Positions 36,024 through 45,438 of a stretch of 64,000 nt of DNA are shown one piece after another. Each line of letters starts with the position of its first letter. The stretch's first letter is position 1. Both the position numbers and the translations under genes were made by a program. The notes below the pieces were generated by a model, which did no database searches, was not told the origin of the DNA, and saw only the letters and a list, made by a program, of their open reading frames with translations. The stretch lies in NCBI GenBank assembly GCA_964538085.1, contig CAZIDF010000018.1, positions 5,327 through 69,326 on the forward strand. The letters run 5' to 3'. This DNA is from G020348385 sp964538085. Its GTDB lineage: Bacteria; Acidobacteriota; Aminicenantia; Aminicenantales; Aminicenantaceae.

Positions 36024-36054
36024 AGTTAACTTGTTTATTTAATTACTGTTAACT
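36024..36054 (+). promoter_or_regulatory. Inverted repeat upstream of sigma-54-like promoter
   Basis: AGTTAAC at 36024-36030 and GTTAACT at 36048-36054 form a 7-base dyad with a 17-base AT-rich centre, about 35 bases upstream of the -24 box. It could be an activator or IHF-type site; that is inference from position. Confidence 0.45.
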
Positions 36055-36088
36055 CTTTCGGCGTAAACGTGTCCGGGATCGACAAAGG

Positions 36089-36105
36089 TGGCATGAATAT
36101 TGCTT
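36089..36105 (+). promoter_or_regulatory. Sigma-54-type (-24/-12) promoter of the TonB receptor operon
   Basis: TGGCATGAATATTGCTT matches the RpoN consensus TGGCAC-N5-TTGCW, with GG and GC separated by exactly 10 bases. It predicts a start near 36115 and a leader of about 155 bases before the TTG start. The gap 35941-36269 has no large gene. Confidence 0.7.
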
Positions 36106-36130
36106 TTAATAATAAGGGTATCTTTTTATC

Positions 36131-36259
36131 ATGAATAATATAAAAAAATCTCATTTTCAAGGGGGTGCGAAAAAGAATAGCGAAGAAAAAAAAGCTTTGG
36201 GTGGAGTGAAAACATCACTCCAAGGAAAATCGGATCTTATCCCTTTTTTTAGGGAATGA
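36131..36259 (+). CDS. Possible 42-residue leader peptide
   Basis: An open frame of 42 codons (MNNIKKSHFQGG... ending PFFRE) begins about 16 bases after the predicted sigma-54 start site. Its TGA is followed at once by the GGAGG ribosome site of the TonB receptor gene. A 7-base hairpin (TGGAGTG / CACTCCA at 36202-36222) lies inside it. The peptide is basic with no signal sequence. The ribosome site ahead (AAGGG, 12 bases) is weak, and a run of this length could be open by chance, so it is listed as a possibility only. Confidence 0.3.
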   Translation: MNNIKKSHFQGGAKKNSEEKKALGGVKTSLQGKSDLIPFFRE

Positions 36260-36269
36260 GGAGGAAAAT

Positions 36270-39101
36270 TTGAAAAAACTTTTTACCATTGTAGCCGTTC
36301 TTCTACTATTAGGTGTTTTTGTATCCGCGCAGGATCTGGGTGCCCTCAACGGTAAAGTGACGGATGAAGATGGGACGCCACTTCCCGGTGTGAGCGTGAC
36401 TTTGACAGGCGGCAGGATCGCGTTGATGAGCACTGTTACCTCTGAGGGCGGAAACTTCCGGTTCTTGAGTCTTCCCGGTGGCGATGACTACACGTTGAAA
36501 CTGGAACTCAGCGGATTCAAGACATTCACGCGAGAGAAACTCAATGTTTCTTTCGGCCGTGATACAACAGTGAACATCAAGATGGAGCAATCAGCTTTGG
36601 AAGAGGAGGTCACGGTCATCGGACAAAGCCCTGTCATCGATACCAAGAGAACGCAGGTGGGTGTCAACATCACAGAAGAGATGATCAATAGCCTGCCTAC
36701 AGCTCGGAATCCGTGGGTCATCATGTCGCTTGTACCCGGCATGTTGATCAGCAAGGAGGACGTGGGCGGAAACGAAGCGGGACAGCAGTCCGATTATACC
36801 GGTCACGGAAGCATAGCCAATGACCAGACCTGGAACATCGACGGAGCCAACATCACGGACAACTCCGCATTGGGAGCAGCCCCGTCCTATTTGAACTTGG
36901 CAAGCTATGAGGAACTGCAGATCAACTACGGGAACAACGACGTGAAATCCCAAACAGGCGGTGTGCAGCTCAACTTCGTCAGCCGCCGAGGCGGGAACAA
37001 CTTCTCCGGCAACTTTTACCTGGATGTTGAGGAAGAGAACTGGGGACAGGCTTACAACGGCACTCCCGAGCTGGAAGCGCTGTATCCCACCTATAATCCA
37101 GGTATCTCGCGTGTGTATCTGTATGGCGTCAACTTTGGCGGACCTATCGTCAGAGATAAGGCATGGTTTTACGGCTCCTACGGGATCCAGGACATCAATG
37201 CCCGGAATATCGATGCCACCACAGACTCCACCTGGCTGATGTCCGGTTATGCCAAACTCAACTTCCAGGTCGCAAGCAGCACCAGAGCGGAACTTTTCTT
37301 CGAATACGACAACAAGCTCAAGTATGGCCGAAACGACTGGTTCGAGCTGGGATCCTGTGCTCCGGATCTCCGTTGGGATCAGGATGGTCCGGGATATATC
37401 TGGAAAGGTGAACTGGAGCAGATGTTCGGCGACCTGTACCTCAACGCCAAAGCCCTGTACATCGACATGTCCTTTTTCCTGCACCCCTATGAATCGACTT
37501 TGGGAAAACCTCTGAGCATTCTTTACTATCCCAGCTATTTTGTTACAGGCGCTCTTGACGATTACGGGACCACACGGATCAACACCAACCTCAACCTGAC
37601 GGGCAGCTATTTTGCCGAGGAAGTCCTGGGCGGGGACCACGAGATCAAATTCGGCGTGGATTACCTGGTTTCCACGGTGTCGAGCTACGATTATTACCAG
37701 GGAAACATGTATCTCTATTACTACGGACCGGATGATTACTTCCAAAGCGGTGAGTACTGGGAAGGAGATGTCCGGAGAGATGTGAACATCAAATACTGGT
37801 TGCGCCGGTACTCCCTGTTCATCCAGGACACCGTGACTTTCGGAAAACTGAGCATCAACCTGGGACTCCGGTACGACAACGAGACCTCCAGGATCAAAGA
37901 CCAGGCTGTGCCTGCCTCACCGTTCCTGCCGGATCTTCTGCCTGCGCTTACGATCTCGAATCTCGATCCCGGCCAAAGCTGGTCAACGTTGTCTCCAAGG
38001 TTAAGCTTGATCTACGACATCGGCGGAGACGGGAAGACCGTGTTCAAGATCAACCTGGCCCGGTACGGTTCGCAGGAAGGATTCGGCATGGCCAATTTCC
38101 TCAACCCGATGGGATGGTCAGGAATCGGGGTTTACTGGGATGATTTGAACGGCGATGCCCTCGTGACCAATAACGAGCTTTTCGGAGAGGATGCCGATGG
38201 AAACCTGGCGACTCCCACAGCAGACACCATTCTTTGGGCCTGGGGAACCAACGTGGATAACCCGACGGATATCGTACCCGCTAACAGTATAGACCCGAAT
38301 TTCAGCTCGCCGTTGTTGGATGAGCTCAGCATTTCACTCGAGAGAGAGATCATCACCGACTTCGCCGCCCGAGCAGAATTTTTCTACAAAAGGGCCCATA
38401 ACGGAATTTGGGATCGGAACATGATGCTGGATGGAACGCTGGAAACTGTAGACAACTATTACAATGCCGGGACTGAGCCCACCACAGGACAGATAATATG
38501 GGGCCGAAACGAGGGTTTTTATTATAACAAAAGGACAAACTATCCCAGCTACCACACCAAGTATATCGCCGCGCAGATAGTCCTGGTCAAACGGCTCTCC
38601 AGCAAATGGATGCTGGATGCCTCGCTCACCTATTCAGACTGGAAACGCTACTATGAGGGAGATTACACCGACCCCCACAACATTCTCTACTACGACAAAG
38701 CTGTCAACTCCTGGATGAATTCCAGATGGCAGTTCAAGGTCTCAGGCCTGTACCAGTTCCCATTGGGGATCAATGCCAGCTGGGTGTTCAGGGCGCGGGA
38801 AGGATATGTCCTCGAAAATTATGTGAACGAATACCGGCCCGGTTACAGCACGCAAAGATTCTATGACGGGCTGCGGGGCGACGATCGCCTGCCCGCTTTC
38901 TACGAGCTCGACTTCAGGCTGGAGAAGGTATTCCAAGTCGGGGAGAGATCTAGAGTTGTCCTCTCAGTGGATGCCTTCAATGCCCTCAACAGCAACATCG
39001 AATTGAACAGAGACCAGGTCATCACCTCCGATAGATTCGGTACAGTCAACAAGATCCTCAACCCCAGAGTTTTCCGGTTCGGCGTGAGGTTCGACTTCTA
39101 A
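36270..39101 (+). CDS. TonB-dependent outer-membrane receptor, Oar-like, with carboxypeptidase-regulatory domain
   Basis: Outer-membrane beta-barrel importer or export-linked receptor of 943 residues. Signal peptide 1-21; CarboxypepD_reg domain about 25-115 (LNGKVTDEDGTPLPGVSVTLTG, GDDYTLKLELSGFKTF); plug about 115-240 (EEVTVIGQSPVIDTKR, SLPTARNPWVIMSLVPG, NWDIDGAN-like TWNIDGANITDNS); barrel from about 250 ending in FRFGVRFDF with the terminal Phe typical of outer-membrane proteins. TTG start with GGAGGAAAAT ahead. It has higher GC and more regular codon use than its flanks. Likely expressed from the sigma-54-type promoter. TonB-ExbBD are not in the window. The ligand is unknown; Oar-like proteins in these phyla often accompany protein or polymer export genes. 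Confidence 0.93.
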   Translation: MKKLFTIVAVLLLLGVFVSAQDLGALNGKVTDEDGTPLPGVSVTLTGGRIALMSTVTSEGGNFRFLSLPGGDDYTLKLELSGFKTFTREKLNVSFGRDTTVNIKMEQSALEEEVTVIGQSPVIDTKRTQVGVNITEEMINSLPTARNPWVIMSLVPGMLISKEDVGGNEAGQQSDYTGHGSIANDQTWNIDGANITDNSALGAAPSYLNLASYEELQINYGNNDVKSQTGGVQLNFVSRRGGNNFSGNFYLDVEEENWGQAYNGTPELEALYPTYNPGISRVYLYGVNFGGPIVRDKAWFYGSYGIQDINARNIDATTDSTWLMSGYAKLNFQVASSTRAELFFEYDNKLKYGRNDWFELGSCAPDLRWDQDGPGYIWKGELEQMFGDLYLNAKALYIDMSFFLHPYESTLGKPLSILYYPSYFVTGALDDYGTTRINTNLNLTGSYFAEEVLGGDHEIKFGVDYLVSTVSSYDYYQGNMYLYYYGPDDYFQSGEYWEGDVRRDVNIKYWLRRYSLFIQDTVTFGKLSINLGLRYDNETSRIKDQAVPASPFLPDLLPALTISNLDPGQSWSTLSPRLSLIYDIGGDGKTVFKINLARYGSQEGFGMANFLNPMGWSGIGVYWDDLNGDALVTNNELFGEDADGNLATPTADTILWAWGTNVDNPTDIVPANSIDPNFSSPLLDELSISLEREIITDFAARAEFFYKRAHNGIWDRNMMLDGTLETVDNYYNAGTEPTTGQIIWGRNEGFYYNKRTNYPSYHTKYIAAQIVLVKRLSSKWMLDASLTYSDWKRYYEGDYTDPHNILYYDKAVNSWMNSRWQFKVSGLYQFPLGINASWVFRAREGYVLENYVNEYRPGYSTQRFYDGLRGDDRLPAFYELDFRLEKVFQVGERSRVVLSVDAFNALNSNIELNRDQVITSDRFGTVNKILNPRVFRFGVRFDF

Positions 39102-39124
39102 GCAGCACCGCAAAATACGAGTTC

Positions 39125-39161
39125 AAAGCCCCTCCTCGATGAAGAGGAGGGGCTTTTTTTT
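39125..39161 (+). terminator. Rho-independent terminator after the TonB receptor
   Basis: AGCCCCTCCTC and GAGGAGGGGCT form an 11-base stem around a GATGAA loop, followed by eight T residues. It separates the receptor from the TPR gene downstream. Confidence 0.95.
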
Positions 39162-39198
39162 CTGCCATCCAGGTGCTAGAATAGGGAGGGAGATGCCA

Positions 39199-40122
39199 AT
39201 GAAAAAGATCGCCATTTTGTTTCTGCTCCTATGTGTTTTTTTTGCCCAAACCTATGTTTACAGCCAGGGTTACAAGGGCAAGGGAAAATTGAAGGGACTC
39301 GTTTGCGACCAGGAGGGAAATCCCATCGAAGGGGTCACGGTCAAGCTGTATTGCGAGAGGGGAGCCTCCGGTTTCGAGGTCACGACAGATAAGGATGGGG
39401 AATGGAAGGCATTTTATATCAGGGGGGGACCCTATGATATCGACTTTGAAAAGCCCGGCTATATGCCTAAAAAAATAGACGCCAACATCAGCGAATTCGG
39501 GAAAAATCCCGATATCGAAGTGACACTGCAAAAAATAGAGGGATTGGTGGTGACGGATGACTTGAAAGAGGAATTGCAGACGGGGAATGACCTTTTCGAC
39601 CAGGAGAAATACGAGGAGGCCATCCAGTCCTACCAGGCGATCATCGAAAAAATTCCAGAAACCTATATTCTTTACAGGAACATCGGGAATTGTTACTTCC
39701 AGATGGAAGATTATGAAAAGGCAGAGGAATATTATCGCAAAGTTTTGGAAAAAGAGCCGGAAGACACGGAGTCCATTTTAGGGATCGGCAACACCTATGC
39801 CAACCGGGACCAGAATGAAAAAGCGCTGGAATGGTACAACAGGATCGAATTCGAAAAGATTTCCGATGCTTTGGTTCTCTACAACATCGGCTCCAATTTT
39901 TACTCCCAAGGACAGCATCAAGAGGCGCTCAAGTACTACCGGAAAGCCGTGGAACTGAAGGGCGATTTTCAAGATGCCCTCTATCAATTGGGCTTGGTCA
40001 ACCTGACTTTGGGGAACAACCAGGAGGCGATCGATGTCTTCCAGGAGTATTTGAAATACGACTCAGAGTCGGGAAGGGCGGACCAGGTCCGGAACTTCAT
40101 CGAGTTTTTGAAGAAAAAATAA
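39199..40122 (+). CDS. Secreted TPR protein with carboxypeptidase-regulatory-like domain
   Basis: Predicted periplasmic protein: signal peptide (residues 1-22, IAILFLLLCVFFAQTYVYSQ), a CarboxypepD_reg-like beta domain at about 27-110 (LKGLVCDQEGNPIEGVTVKLY), then at least four TPRs from about 120 to 305 (YEEAIQSYQAIIEKIPE, YEKAEEYYRKVLEKEPED, HQEALKYYRKAVELKG, NNQEAIDVFQEYLKYD). The open frame extends up to 39139, but that Met lies in the terminator loop; ATG 39199 has GGGAGG at a proper distance. It is 20 bases ahead of the sulfatase-TPR gene. Probably an adaptor that binds other envelope proteins of this locus. Confidence 0.9.
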   Translation: MKKIAILFLLLCVFFAQTYVYSQGYKGKGKLKGLVCDQEGNPIEGVTVKLYCERGASGFEVTTDKDGEWKAFYIRGGPYDIDFEKPGYMPKKIDANISEFGKNPDIEVTLQKIEGLVVTDDLKEELQTGNDLFDQEKYEEAIQSYQAIIEKIPETYILYRNIGNCYFQMEDYEKAEEYYRKVLEKEPEDTESILGIGNTYANRDQNEKALEWYNRIEFEKISDALVLYNIGSNFYSQGQHQEALKYYRKAVELKGDFQDALYQLGLVNLTLGNNQEAIDVFQEYLKYDSESGRADQVRNFIEFLKKK

Positions 40123-40142
40123 ATCGATTCGGTCACAGAGCC

Positions 40143-42281
40143 ATGAAACATTTTAAAAAGCTATATTATCTTTTTCTTTTTGCCATAATTTTAGGTCTAG
40201 CGTTTGCCCCTATTGTCGCAGGGGCCAGCCAAAAAAAAGAGCCGTTGAATGTTTTGCTCATCACCATCGATACACTAAGGCCGGACAGGCTGAGCTGTTA
40301 CAGCAGCGAACATATCCAGACGCCAAACATCGACAGCCTTGCAGAGAGGGGGGCTCTGTTTTTAAAAGCGTTTGCCCATACTCCCGAAACCCTCCCTTCG
40401 CACACGAATATTCTTTTGGGTACAACTCCCCTCTACCATGGCGTGCATGACAACCAGAACTTTATCGTCCGGGATGAATTTTTGAGCCTGGCCGAGCATT
40501 TGAAAAATGCCGGTTATGCCACAGGGGCCTTTGTCGGCGCCTTTCCTTTGGATTCCCGGTTTGGACTCACGCAGGGATTCGATGTGTATGACGACAACTA
40601 CGGCAGTAGAAATTACCAGGAGTTCTCGTATGTGGAGCGGCCGGCAGGAGTAGTGGTCCAAAAAGCCATAGGATGGCTCGAAAACCAGAAAAAAGCCTGG
40701 TTTCTCTGGGTTCATTGTTTTGATCCCCACCAGCAATACAATCCTCCTGAGCCGTTCAAATCCCAGTATAAGGATGCTCCCTATAACGGGGAAGTGGCCT
40801 ATGTGGATCATGAATTGGGCAAACTTTTTTCTTACTTGAAAAAAAATCGTTTGGAAGACAACACGCTTATCGTTTTTACCGGAGACCACGGCGAATCTCT
40901 CGGCCAACACGGGGAGTCCACCCACGGCTATTTTGCGTACAACAGCACCCTCTGGATTCCTCTCATTATTGCCACTCCAGGTATGAAACCGGTTGTCGTC
41001 GATCAGAATGTTTGCCATGTGGATATCTATCCCACTGTCTGTGATGTGTTGGGCACGCCAAAGCCCGATTTTTGCCAAGGTATCTCATTGGAGCCTGCTC
41101 TCAAAGGGAAAAAAATGAAGGAACTGGTTTCGAGAGCTATATATTTTGAATCTTTGTATCCATATTATAACCGGGGCTGGGCCCCTCTCACGGGAATCAT
41201 CCAGGATAAAACCAAGTATATGGATTCTCCGATTCCGGAGCTGTATGATCTGGAGAAGGATTTCGATGAAAAAGAGAATCAGGCGGAGGGAAAAAACCTG
41301 AGTCCACAACGAAAGAAGTTGGAGGAATTGCTGGAGGAGCAATCCTATTCTGGGAAGGCTTCTGCGGCGAAAAAAATCGACAGGGACACGATGGAAAAGC
41401 TTAAAAGTTTGGGTTATCTTTCCAGCCCCCAAACGGCATTAAAAGAAAATTTCACCCGAGAGGACGATCTGAAGGTCCTTCTTCCCTATCAGAATCAGCT
41501 CCAAAAAGCCATGGGTGCCTATCATAAGGGAAATGTCGATGAAGGAATAGACATCCTCCAGAAAATCGTCCAGGAGAGGAAGGATTTCGATCAAGCCTAT
41601 GCCTATCTAGCTACTTTGTACAAGGTAAAAAGAGATTACAAAAAAGCGGTGGAGATCCTCAGAGAAGGATACCAGAACTGTCCCACCAGCTACAAGGTGA
41701 TCACGACCTTTGGGATCTTTCTCACCGAGGTAAGGGAGTACGAGGCAGCCATCCAAATCCTCCAGAAAGGCCTCGAGTTGATCGATTATGATCCGGAACT
41801 TTGGAACTATCTGGGCGTGGCCTATTGGAGAAAAGGCGATTTGGATAAAGCGCTGGAAGCTTTTGATAAGAGCCTGTCCCTGGACCATAACTATGCGATC
41901 GCATTCAACAACATGGGTTCGGTTTACCTTTCGAAATTTTTGGCAACAAAAGAGCGGATCGACCTCGATAGCTCTATCCTGAAATTTGAAAGGGCCATTC
42001 AGTTGGACCCGGCGTATGCATCGGCCTACAATGGCTTGGGCGCAGCCTACAGCCAAGCCGGAGATATCGATGGGGCGATCCGTTCATGGGAAAAAGCGGT
42101 AGAAATCAATCCTGAATTGGGATTTTCCCTGTATAACCTTGGCTTGGCTTATTTACGTAAAGGCAATAAAAATAGGGCTTTGGAATATCTGAATAAATAC
42201 AAAGATAAGGAGTATAACCGCCTGCCCCCGCGAGAGAAAAAAGAGCTCGATGCCTTGATCCAAAGCTGCCGGCAAAAATAG
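40143..42281 (+). CDS. Secreted sulfatase-fold hydrolase with TPR tail, paralogue 1
   Basis: Alkaline-phosphatase-superfamily enzyme of 712 residues: signal peptide about 1-28, catalytic domain about 33-430, TPRs about 450-710 (PELWNYLGVAYWRKGDLDKA, ASAYNGLGAAYSQAGDIDGA). Metal-binding stretches are ITIDTLRPDR and TGDHGESLGQHGE. At the sulfatase signature CxPxR the protein reads T83-L-P-S-H87, so formylglycine cannot form; Thr83 would be the nucleophile, as in phosphoethanolamine or LTA-type transferases. The longer open frame (from 39831) overlaps the TPR gene and is not real; ATG 40143 begins the signal peptide. Sulfatase activity is therefore doubtful. Substrate unknown. Confidence 0.88.
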   Translation: MKHFKKLYYLFLFAIILGLAFAPIVAGASQKKEPLNVLLITIDTLRPDRLSCYSSEHIQTPNIDSLAERGALFLKAFAHTPETLPSHTNILLGTTPLYHGVHDNQNFIVRDEFLSLAEHLKNAGYATGAFVGAFPLDSRFGLTQGFDVYDDNYGSRNYQEFSYVERPAGVVVQKAIGWLENQKKAWFLWVHCFDPHQQYNPPEPFKSQYKDAPYNGEVAYVDHELGKLFSYLKKNRLEDNTLIVFTGDHGESLGQHGESTHGYFAYNSTLWIPLIIATPGMKPVVVDQNVCHVDIYPTVCDVLGTPKPDFCQGISLEPALKGKKMKELVSRAIYFESLYPYYNRGWAPLTGIIQDKTKYMDSPIPELYDLEKDFDEKENQAEGKNLSPQRKKLEELLEEQSYSGKASAAKKIDRDTMEKLKSLGYLSSPQTALKENFTREDDLKVLLPYQNQLQKAMGAYHKGNVDEGIDILQKIVQERKDFDQAYAYLATLYKVKRDYKKAVEILREGYQNCPTSYKVITTFGIFLTEVREYEAAIQILQKGLELIDYDPELWNYLGVAYWRKGDLDKALEAFDKSLSLDHNYAIAFNNMGSVYLSKFLATKERIDLDSSILKFERAIQLDPAYASAYNGLGAAYSQAGDIDGAIRSWEKAVEINPELGFSLYNLGLAYLRKGNKNRALEYLNKYKDKEYNRLPPREKKELDALIQSCRQK

Positions 42282-42332
42282 CTTGCGGTAGGCCAATGCC
42301 TCGAAAATTTTTGGGTGAAACTAATAAAGGAC

Positions 42333-44480
42333 ATGCTGATAAAAAAAAATCTTCTTATCTCGATCCTCTTTCTATTCTTTTTTCTCATCACGACTTGGGA
42401 TCCTTCCCCCGTTTTCGGTTTCCGAGGCACAGCCAAAGAACCAGAGCTGAATGTTCTGCTCATTACTATCGATACATTGAGGGCAGACAGGGTGAGCTGT
42501 TATGGCTCCCAGCATGTGCAGACTCCCAACATGGATCGCCTTGCGAAAAAGGGTGTGGTGTTCACCAAAGCCTTTTCCCATAACCCCACAACCTTGCCCG
42601 CTCATACCAACATACTCCTGGGATTGACCCCCCTTTATCATGGAGTTAGAGAGAACACCAACTTTGCTGTCAGGGATGAATTTTTGACCTTAGCCGAATA
42701 CTTGAAAGACAGGGGATATTCAACGGGTGCTTTTATCGGGGGGTTCCCCCTCCACTCCCGGTTCGGTCTCTCTCAGGGATTCGATGTCTACGACGAAGAA
42801 TATGAGAAAGTGAACTTCATGAAATTTTCCGCTGGGGAAAGGCAGGCTGGGGAGGTCATCGACAAAGCCTTGAAGTGGTTGGATCACCAGGAATCCAAGT
42901 GGTTTTGTTGGATCCATTGTTATGATCCTCATGATCCGTATGATCCTCCCGAACCGTTCAAGACACGATTCGTACAGAGCCTCTATGATGGAGAAGTGGC
43001 TTATGTCGATCGGGAGCTGGGAAGGCTCCTGGACGACCTGGAAAAAAAAGATCTGTTCGATAAGACCTTGATCATCTTCACCGGAGATCATGGGGAATCT
43101 TTGGGCCAGCACGGAGAGATGACCCATGGTTATCTGGCCAACAACACGACGATCTGGGTGCCACTCATCCTTGTCCATCCCGGTTCAAAGCCGTCCCGAG
43201 AGGAGCAGTATGTTTGCCATATCGATATTTTTCCCACGGTGTGCGATATTCTTCGTACACAAGCACCCGATGTTTGCCAAGGGATCTCCCTTGTTCCAGC
43301 AATGAATGGCAAAAAGCTGCCAAAAAGGACCATTTATTTTGAATCTCTTTACCCGTACTACAGCCGAGGATGGGCCCCGATAAATGGATTTATCTATGGT
43401 GGAGAAAAATACATCCAGTCTCCGATTCCTGAGCTATATGACCTAGAGAAGGATTTCTATGAATCCCATAATTTGGTCCAAGGCCAAAGGCTGGATGCTT
43501 ACAGGAAAAGGCTTAACGACGTCATCCAGCAGTATTCCCATCCTGATAATGAAAAAGCCAGGCACCGCGTGGACCCGAAATCATTGGAGCGCCTGAAAAG
43601 CTTGGGATATATTTCCAGCCCCCAAGTTGAAAGGAAAAAAAACTTCAGCCCTGCAGATGATGTGAAAACGATCCTCCCCTTTCACAACAAAGCCGTAAAA
43701 GCCTGGGAGCTATATCAAGAGGGACGAGTTCAAGAAGGCTTTGACCTGGTGAAGGAAGTCATCACCGAAAGACCGGATGTGGATATCGCCTATACCTATC
43801 TTGCCAAAATGTACAAAGAACAGCAAAAATTGACGGAGGCTCTGGCGGTCTTGGAGCTGGCGCTGGAAAACCTTCCCTCCAATTATGGCGTTATCATCAC
43901 CTATGTCAGTTATTTGAATCTTGCCGGCCGGAACGATGATGTCATCAATATGGTTGAGAATTTACAGCTTCCCCAGATGGAAACCGATCCAGAAATCTGG
44001 AATTATCTCGGCTTAGCGTATTCAGACAAAGGAGACTTTGCCAAGGCCATCGATGCCCTCGAATTTTCCCTCTCTGTCGACGATGAATTTGCCTATGCCT
44101 ACCGCAGCATCGCAACGGTCTACCTCTCCAGATTTCTTAAAGCGAAAGATAGAGAAGATTTGCAGAGGTCCATACAGAATTTTGAAAAGGCCATCGAGCT
44201 CGAACCTGAATTTGCAGCGGCCTATAACAGTCTCGGTGTGGCCTATAAAGAGAATGACCAAACCGATGACGCCATGCAATGCTGGGAAAAAGCTTATAAA
44301 CTGAGACCCGATGTCGGTTATCCCCTTCTCAACCTGGGTCTGGTATACCTGGAAAGAGGGGATAAAGACAAAGCGTTGGATTTTTTCACGAAATACAAAA
44401 GAGACTTCTATTCGTCTCTTCCTGCTTCAGAAAAAGAACGACTGGATGTTTTGATTCGAAGATGCGAGAGGAAACCATGA
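42333..44480 (+). CDS. Secreted sulfatase-fold hydrolase with TPR tail, paralogue 2
   Basis: Close paralogue of the preceding gene (same order of blocks: LNVLLITIDTLRADR, HTNILLGLTPLYHGV, FTGDHGESLGQHGE, YFESLYPYYSRGWAPI). Signal peptide about 1-30, catalytic domain about 38-430, TPRs from about 440 to the end. The nucleophile motif is T87-L-P-A-H91 in place of CxPxR. GTG 42315 is an alternative start; ATG 42333 has AAAGGA only one base ahead, so the start is unsure by 6 codons. The stop overlaps the next GWxTD gene start (ATGA), so the two are translationally coupled, which ties the enzymes to the GWxTD pair. Confidence 0.88.
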   Translation: MLIKKNLLISILFLFFFLITTWDPSPVFGFRGTAKEPELNVLLITIDTLRADRVSCYGSQHVQTPNMDRLAKKGVVFTKAFSHNPTTLPAHTNILLGLTPLYHGVRENTNFAVRDEFLTLAEYLKDRGYSTGAFIGGFPLHSRFGLSQGFDVYDEEYEKVNFMKFSAGERQAGEVIDKALKWLDHQESKWFCWIHCYDPHDPYDPPEPFKTRFVQSLYDGEVAYVDRELGRLLDDLEKKDLFDKTLIIFTGDHGESLGQHGEMTHGYLANNTTIWVPLILVHPGSKPSREEQYVCHIDIFPTVCDILRTQAPDVCQGISLVPAMNGKKLPKRTIYFESLYPYYSRGWAPINGFIYGGEKYIQSPIPELYDLEKDFYESHNLVQGQRLDAYRKRLNDVIQQYSHPDNEKARHRVDPKSLERLKSLGYISSPQVERKKNFSPADDVKTILPFHNKAVKAWELYQEGRVQEGFDLVKEVITERPDVDIAYTYLAKMYKEQQKLTEALAVLELALENLPSNYGVIITYVSYLNLAGRNDDVINMVENLQLPQMETDPEIWNYLGLAYSDKGDFAKAIDALEFSLSVDDEFAYAYRSIATVYLSRFLKAKDREDLQRSIQNFEKAIELEPEFAAAYNSLGVAYKENDQTDDAMQCWEKAYKLRPDVGYPLLNLGLVYLERGDKDKALDFFTKYKRDFYSSLPASEKERLDVLIRRCERKP

Positions 44481-45397
44481 AAAAGGATAACGGAAGATTT
44501 CTGATCCTTCTCTTTTTGACGATTCTGGCTTTGAGTTTGGGATGCTGCGGAATGGGAGGGAGAGTGACGCTGGATCCGGAGAGCAAAAATTTCTACGAGT
44601 ACAGCCGGTTGATTATGTCCAAACAGGAAAAGGAAATTTTCCTCCGGCTTCCCGACAAGGAATCCAGGAAGGAGTTTATCCAGGATTTTTGGGATAAGCG
44701 AGACCCTGATCCGCAGACTGAGGAGAATGAATTCCAAGAGGAATTCAATCAGCGGATCGAGTATGTCAATAAACGTTTTAGAGAGGGTATCCCCGGATGG
44801 AAGACGGATAGAGGAAGGATTTATATCTATTTGGGCCCGCCGGATAAAATCGAGCAGCGCCCTTATATCAATGACCCCAACGTAAAAGGATTGATCTGGT
44901 GGGGTTATTACCGGTACCGCTTGGGGATAGAATTTGTGGACAGAACAGGTGATGGGCACTACTCCCTCAGCCGGCAGTCCGGCGCAGCGGGAGGATTGCT
45001 GGATGTGATCGAGAAAGCCAAATTCGGACAGATTTTCACTGAGGAGGGGGAGAGTGGAAAAATCTTTGCCGATTTTGATGTGGATTACGATGCCCAGAAG
45101 AAGGAGATATTCGTTGCCATCCCTGTGGAGGCTTTATCTTTCGAAGGAGAGGCGAACAAACTCAAAGCCGATTTTTCCCTTGAATTTTATGTGTACTCGA
45201 AAAAAAGCCCGGATAAGGATCGGTTCAGCCGGCAGAAGAGTTTTGAAACGACAGAAGAAGAAGCTCTGGAAATGAAAAAAGTCGTCCTGACATTCCCCTA
45301 TGACTTGAAACCCGGTGAATACTATTTCGATGTTCTGATCGTCGTCGAGCCAAAGATCGGCAAAATAAGGAAAATTTTTAAAATAAAGGTTCAATAA
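44477..45397 (+). CDS. GWxTD-motif lipoprotein, short form, module 2
   Basis: Second copy of the short GWxTD lipoprotein, 306 residues. Signal with SLGC then CG (Cys23) as lipid attachment site. The domain shows FWDKRDPD and PGWKTDRGRIYIYLGPPD (GWKTD at 107-111), then a beta-rich half ending DLKPGEYYFDVLIVVEP and a KIRKIFKIKV tail, very like the module 1 copy. Start ATG 44477 has GAGGAAACC ahead and overlaps the sulfatase-TPR stop by four bases. Followed after 41 bases by the long GWxTD gene. Role unknown. Confidence 0.9.
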   Translation: MKKDNGRFLILLFLTILALSLGCCGMGGRVTLDPESKNFYEYSRLIMSKQEKEIFLRLPDKESRKEFIQDFWDKRDPDPQTEENEFQEEFNQRIEYVNKRFREGIPGWKTDRGRIYIYLGPPDKIEQRPYINDPNVKGLIWWGYYRYRLGIEFVDRTGDGHYSLSRQSGAAGGLLDVIEKAKFGQIFTEEGESGKIFADFDVDYDAQKKEIFVAIPVEALSFEGEANKLKADFSLEFYVYSKKSPDKDRFSRQKSFETTEEEALEMKKVVLTFPYDLKPGEYYFDVLIVVEPKIGKIRKIFKIKVQ

Positions 45398-45438
45398 TCC
45401 ATTATGCACATACTCTTCCGCCTAAAAGGATAATAAGG

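Noticed and set aside
36591..37745. 384-codon open frame on the minus strand opposite the TonB receptor
   Set aside because: Shadow of the well-supported receptor gene; no family match, no ribosome site, and the plus frame has clear domains.
39139..39198. Upstream start for the TPR adaptor
   Set aside because: The Met lies in the loop of the terminator; ATG 39199 has the ribosome site and signal peptide.
39831..40142. N-terminal extension of the first sulfatase-fold protein
   Set aside because: Overlaps the TPR gene in another frame; the signal peptide begins at ATG 40143.
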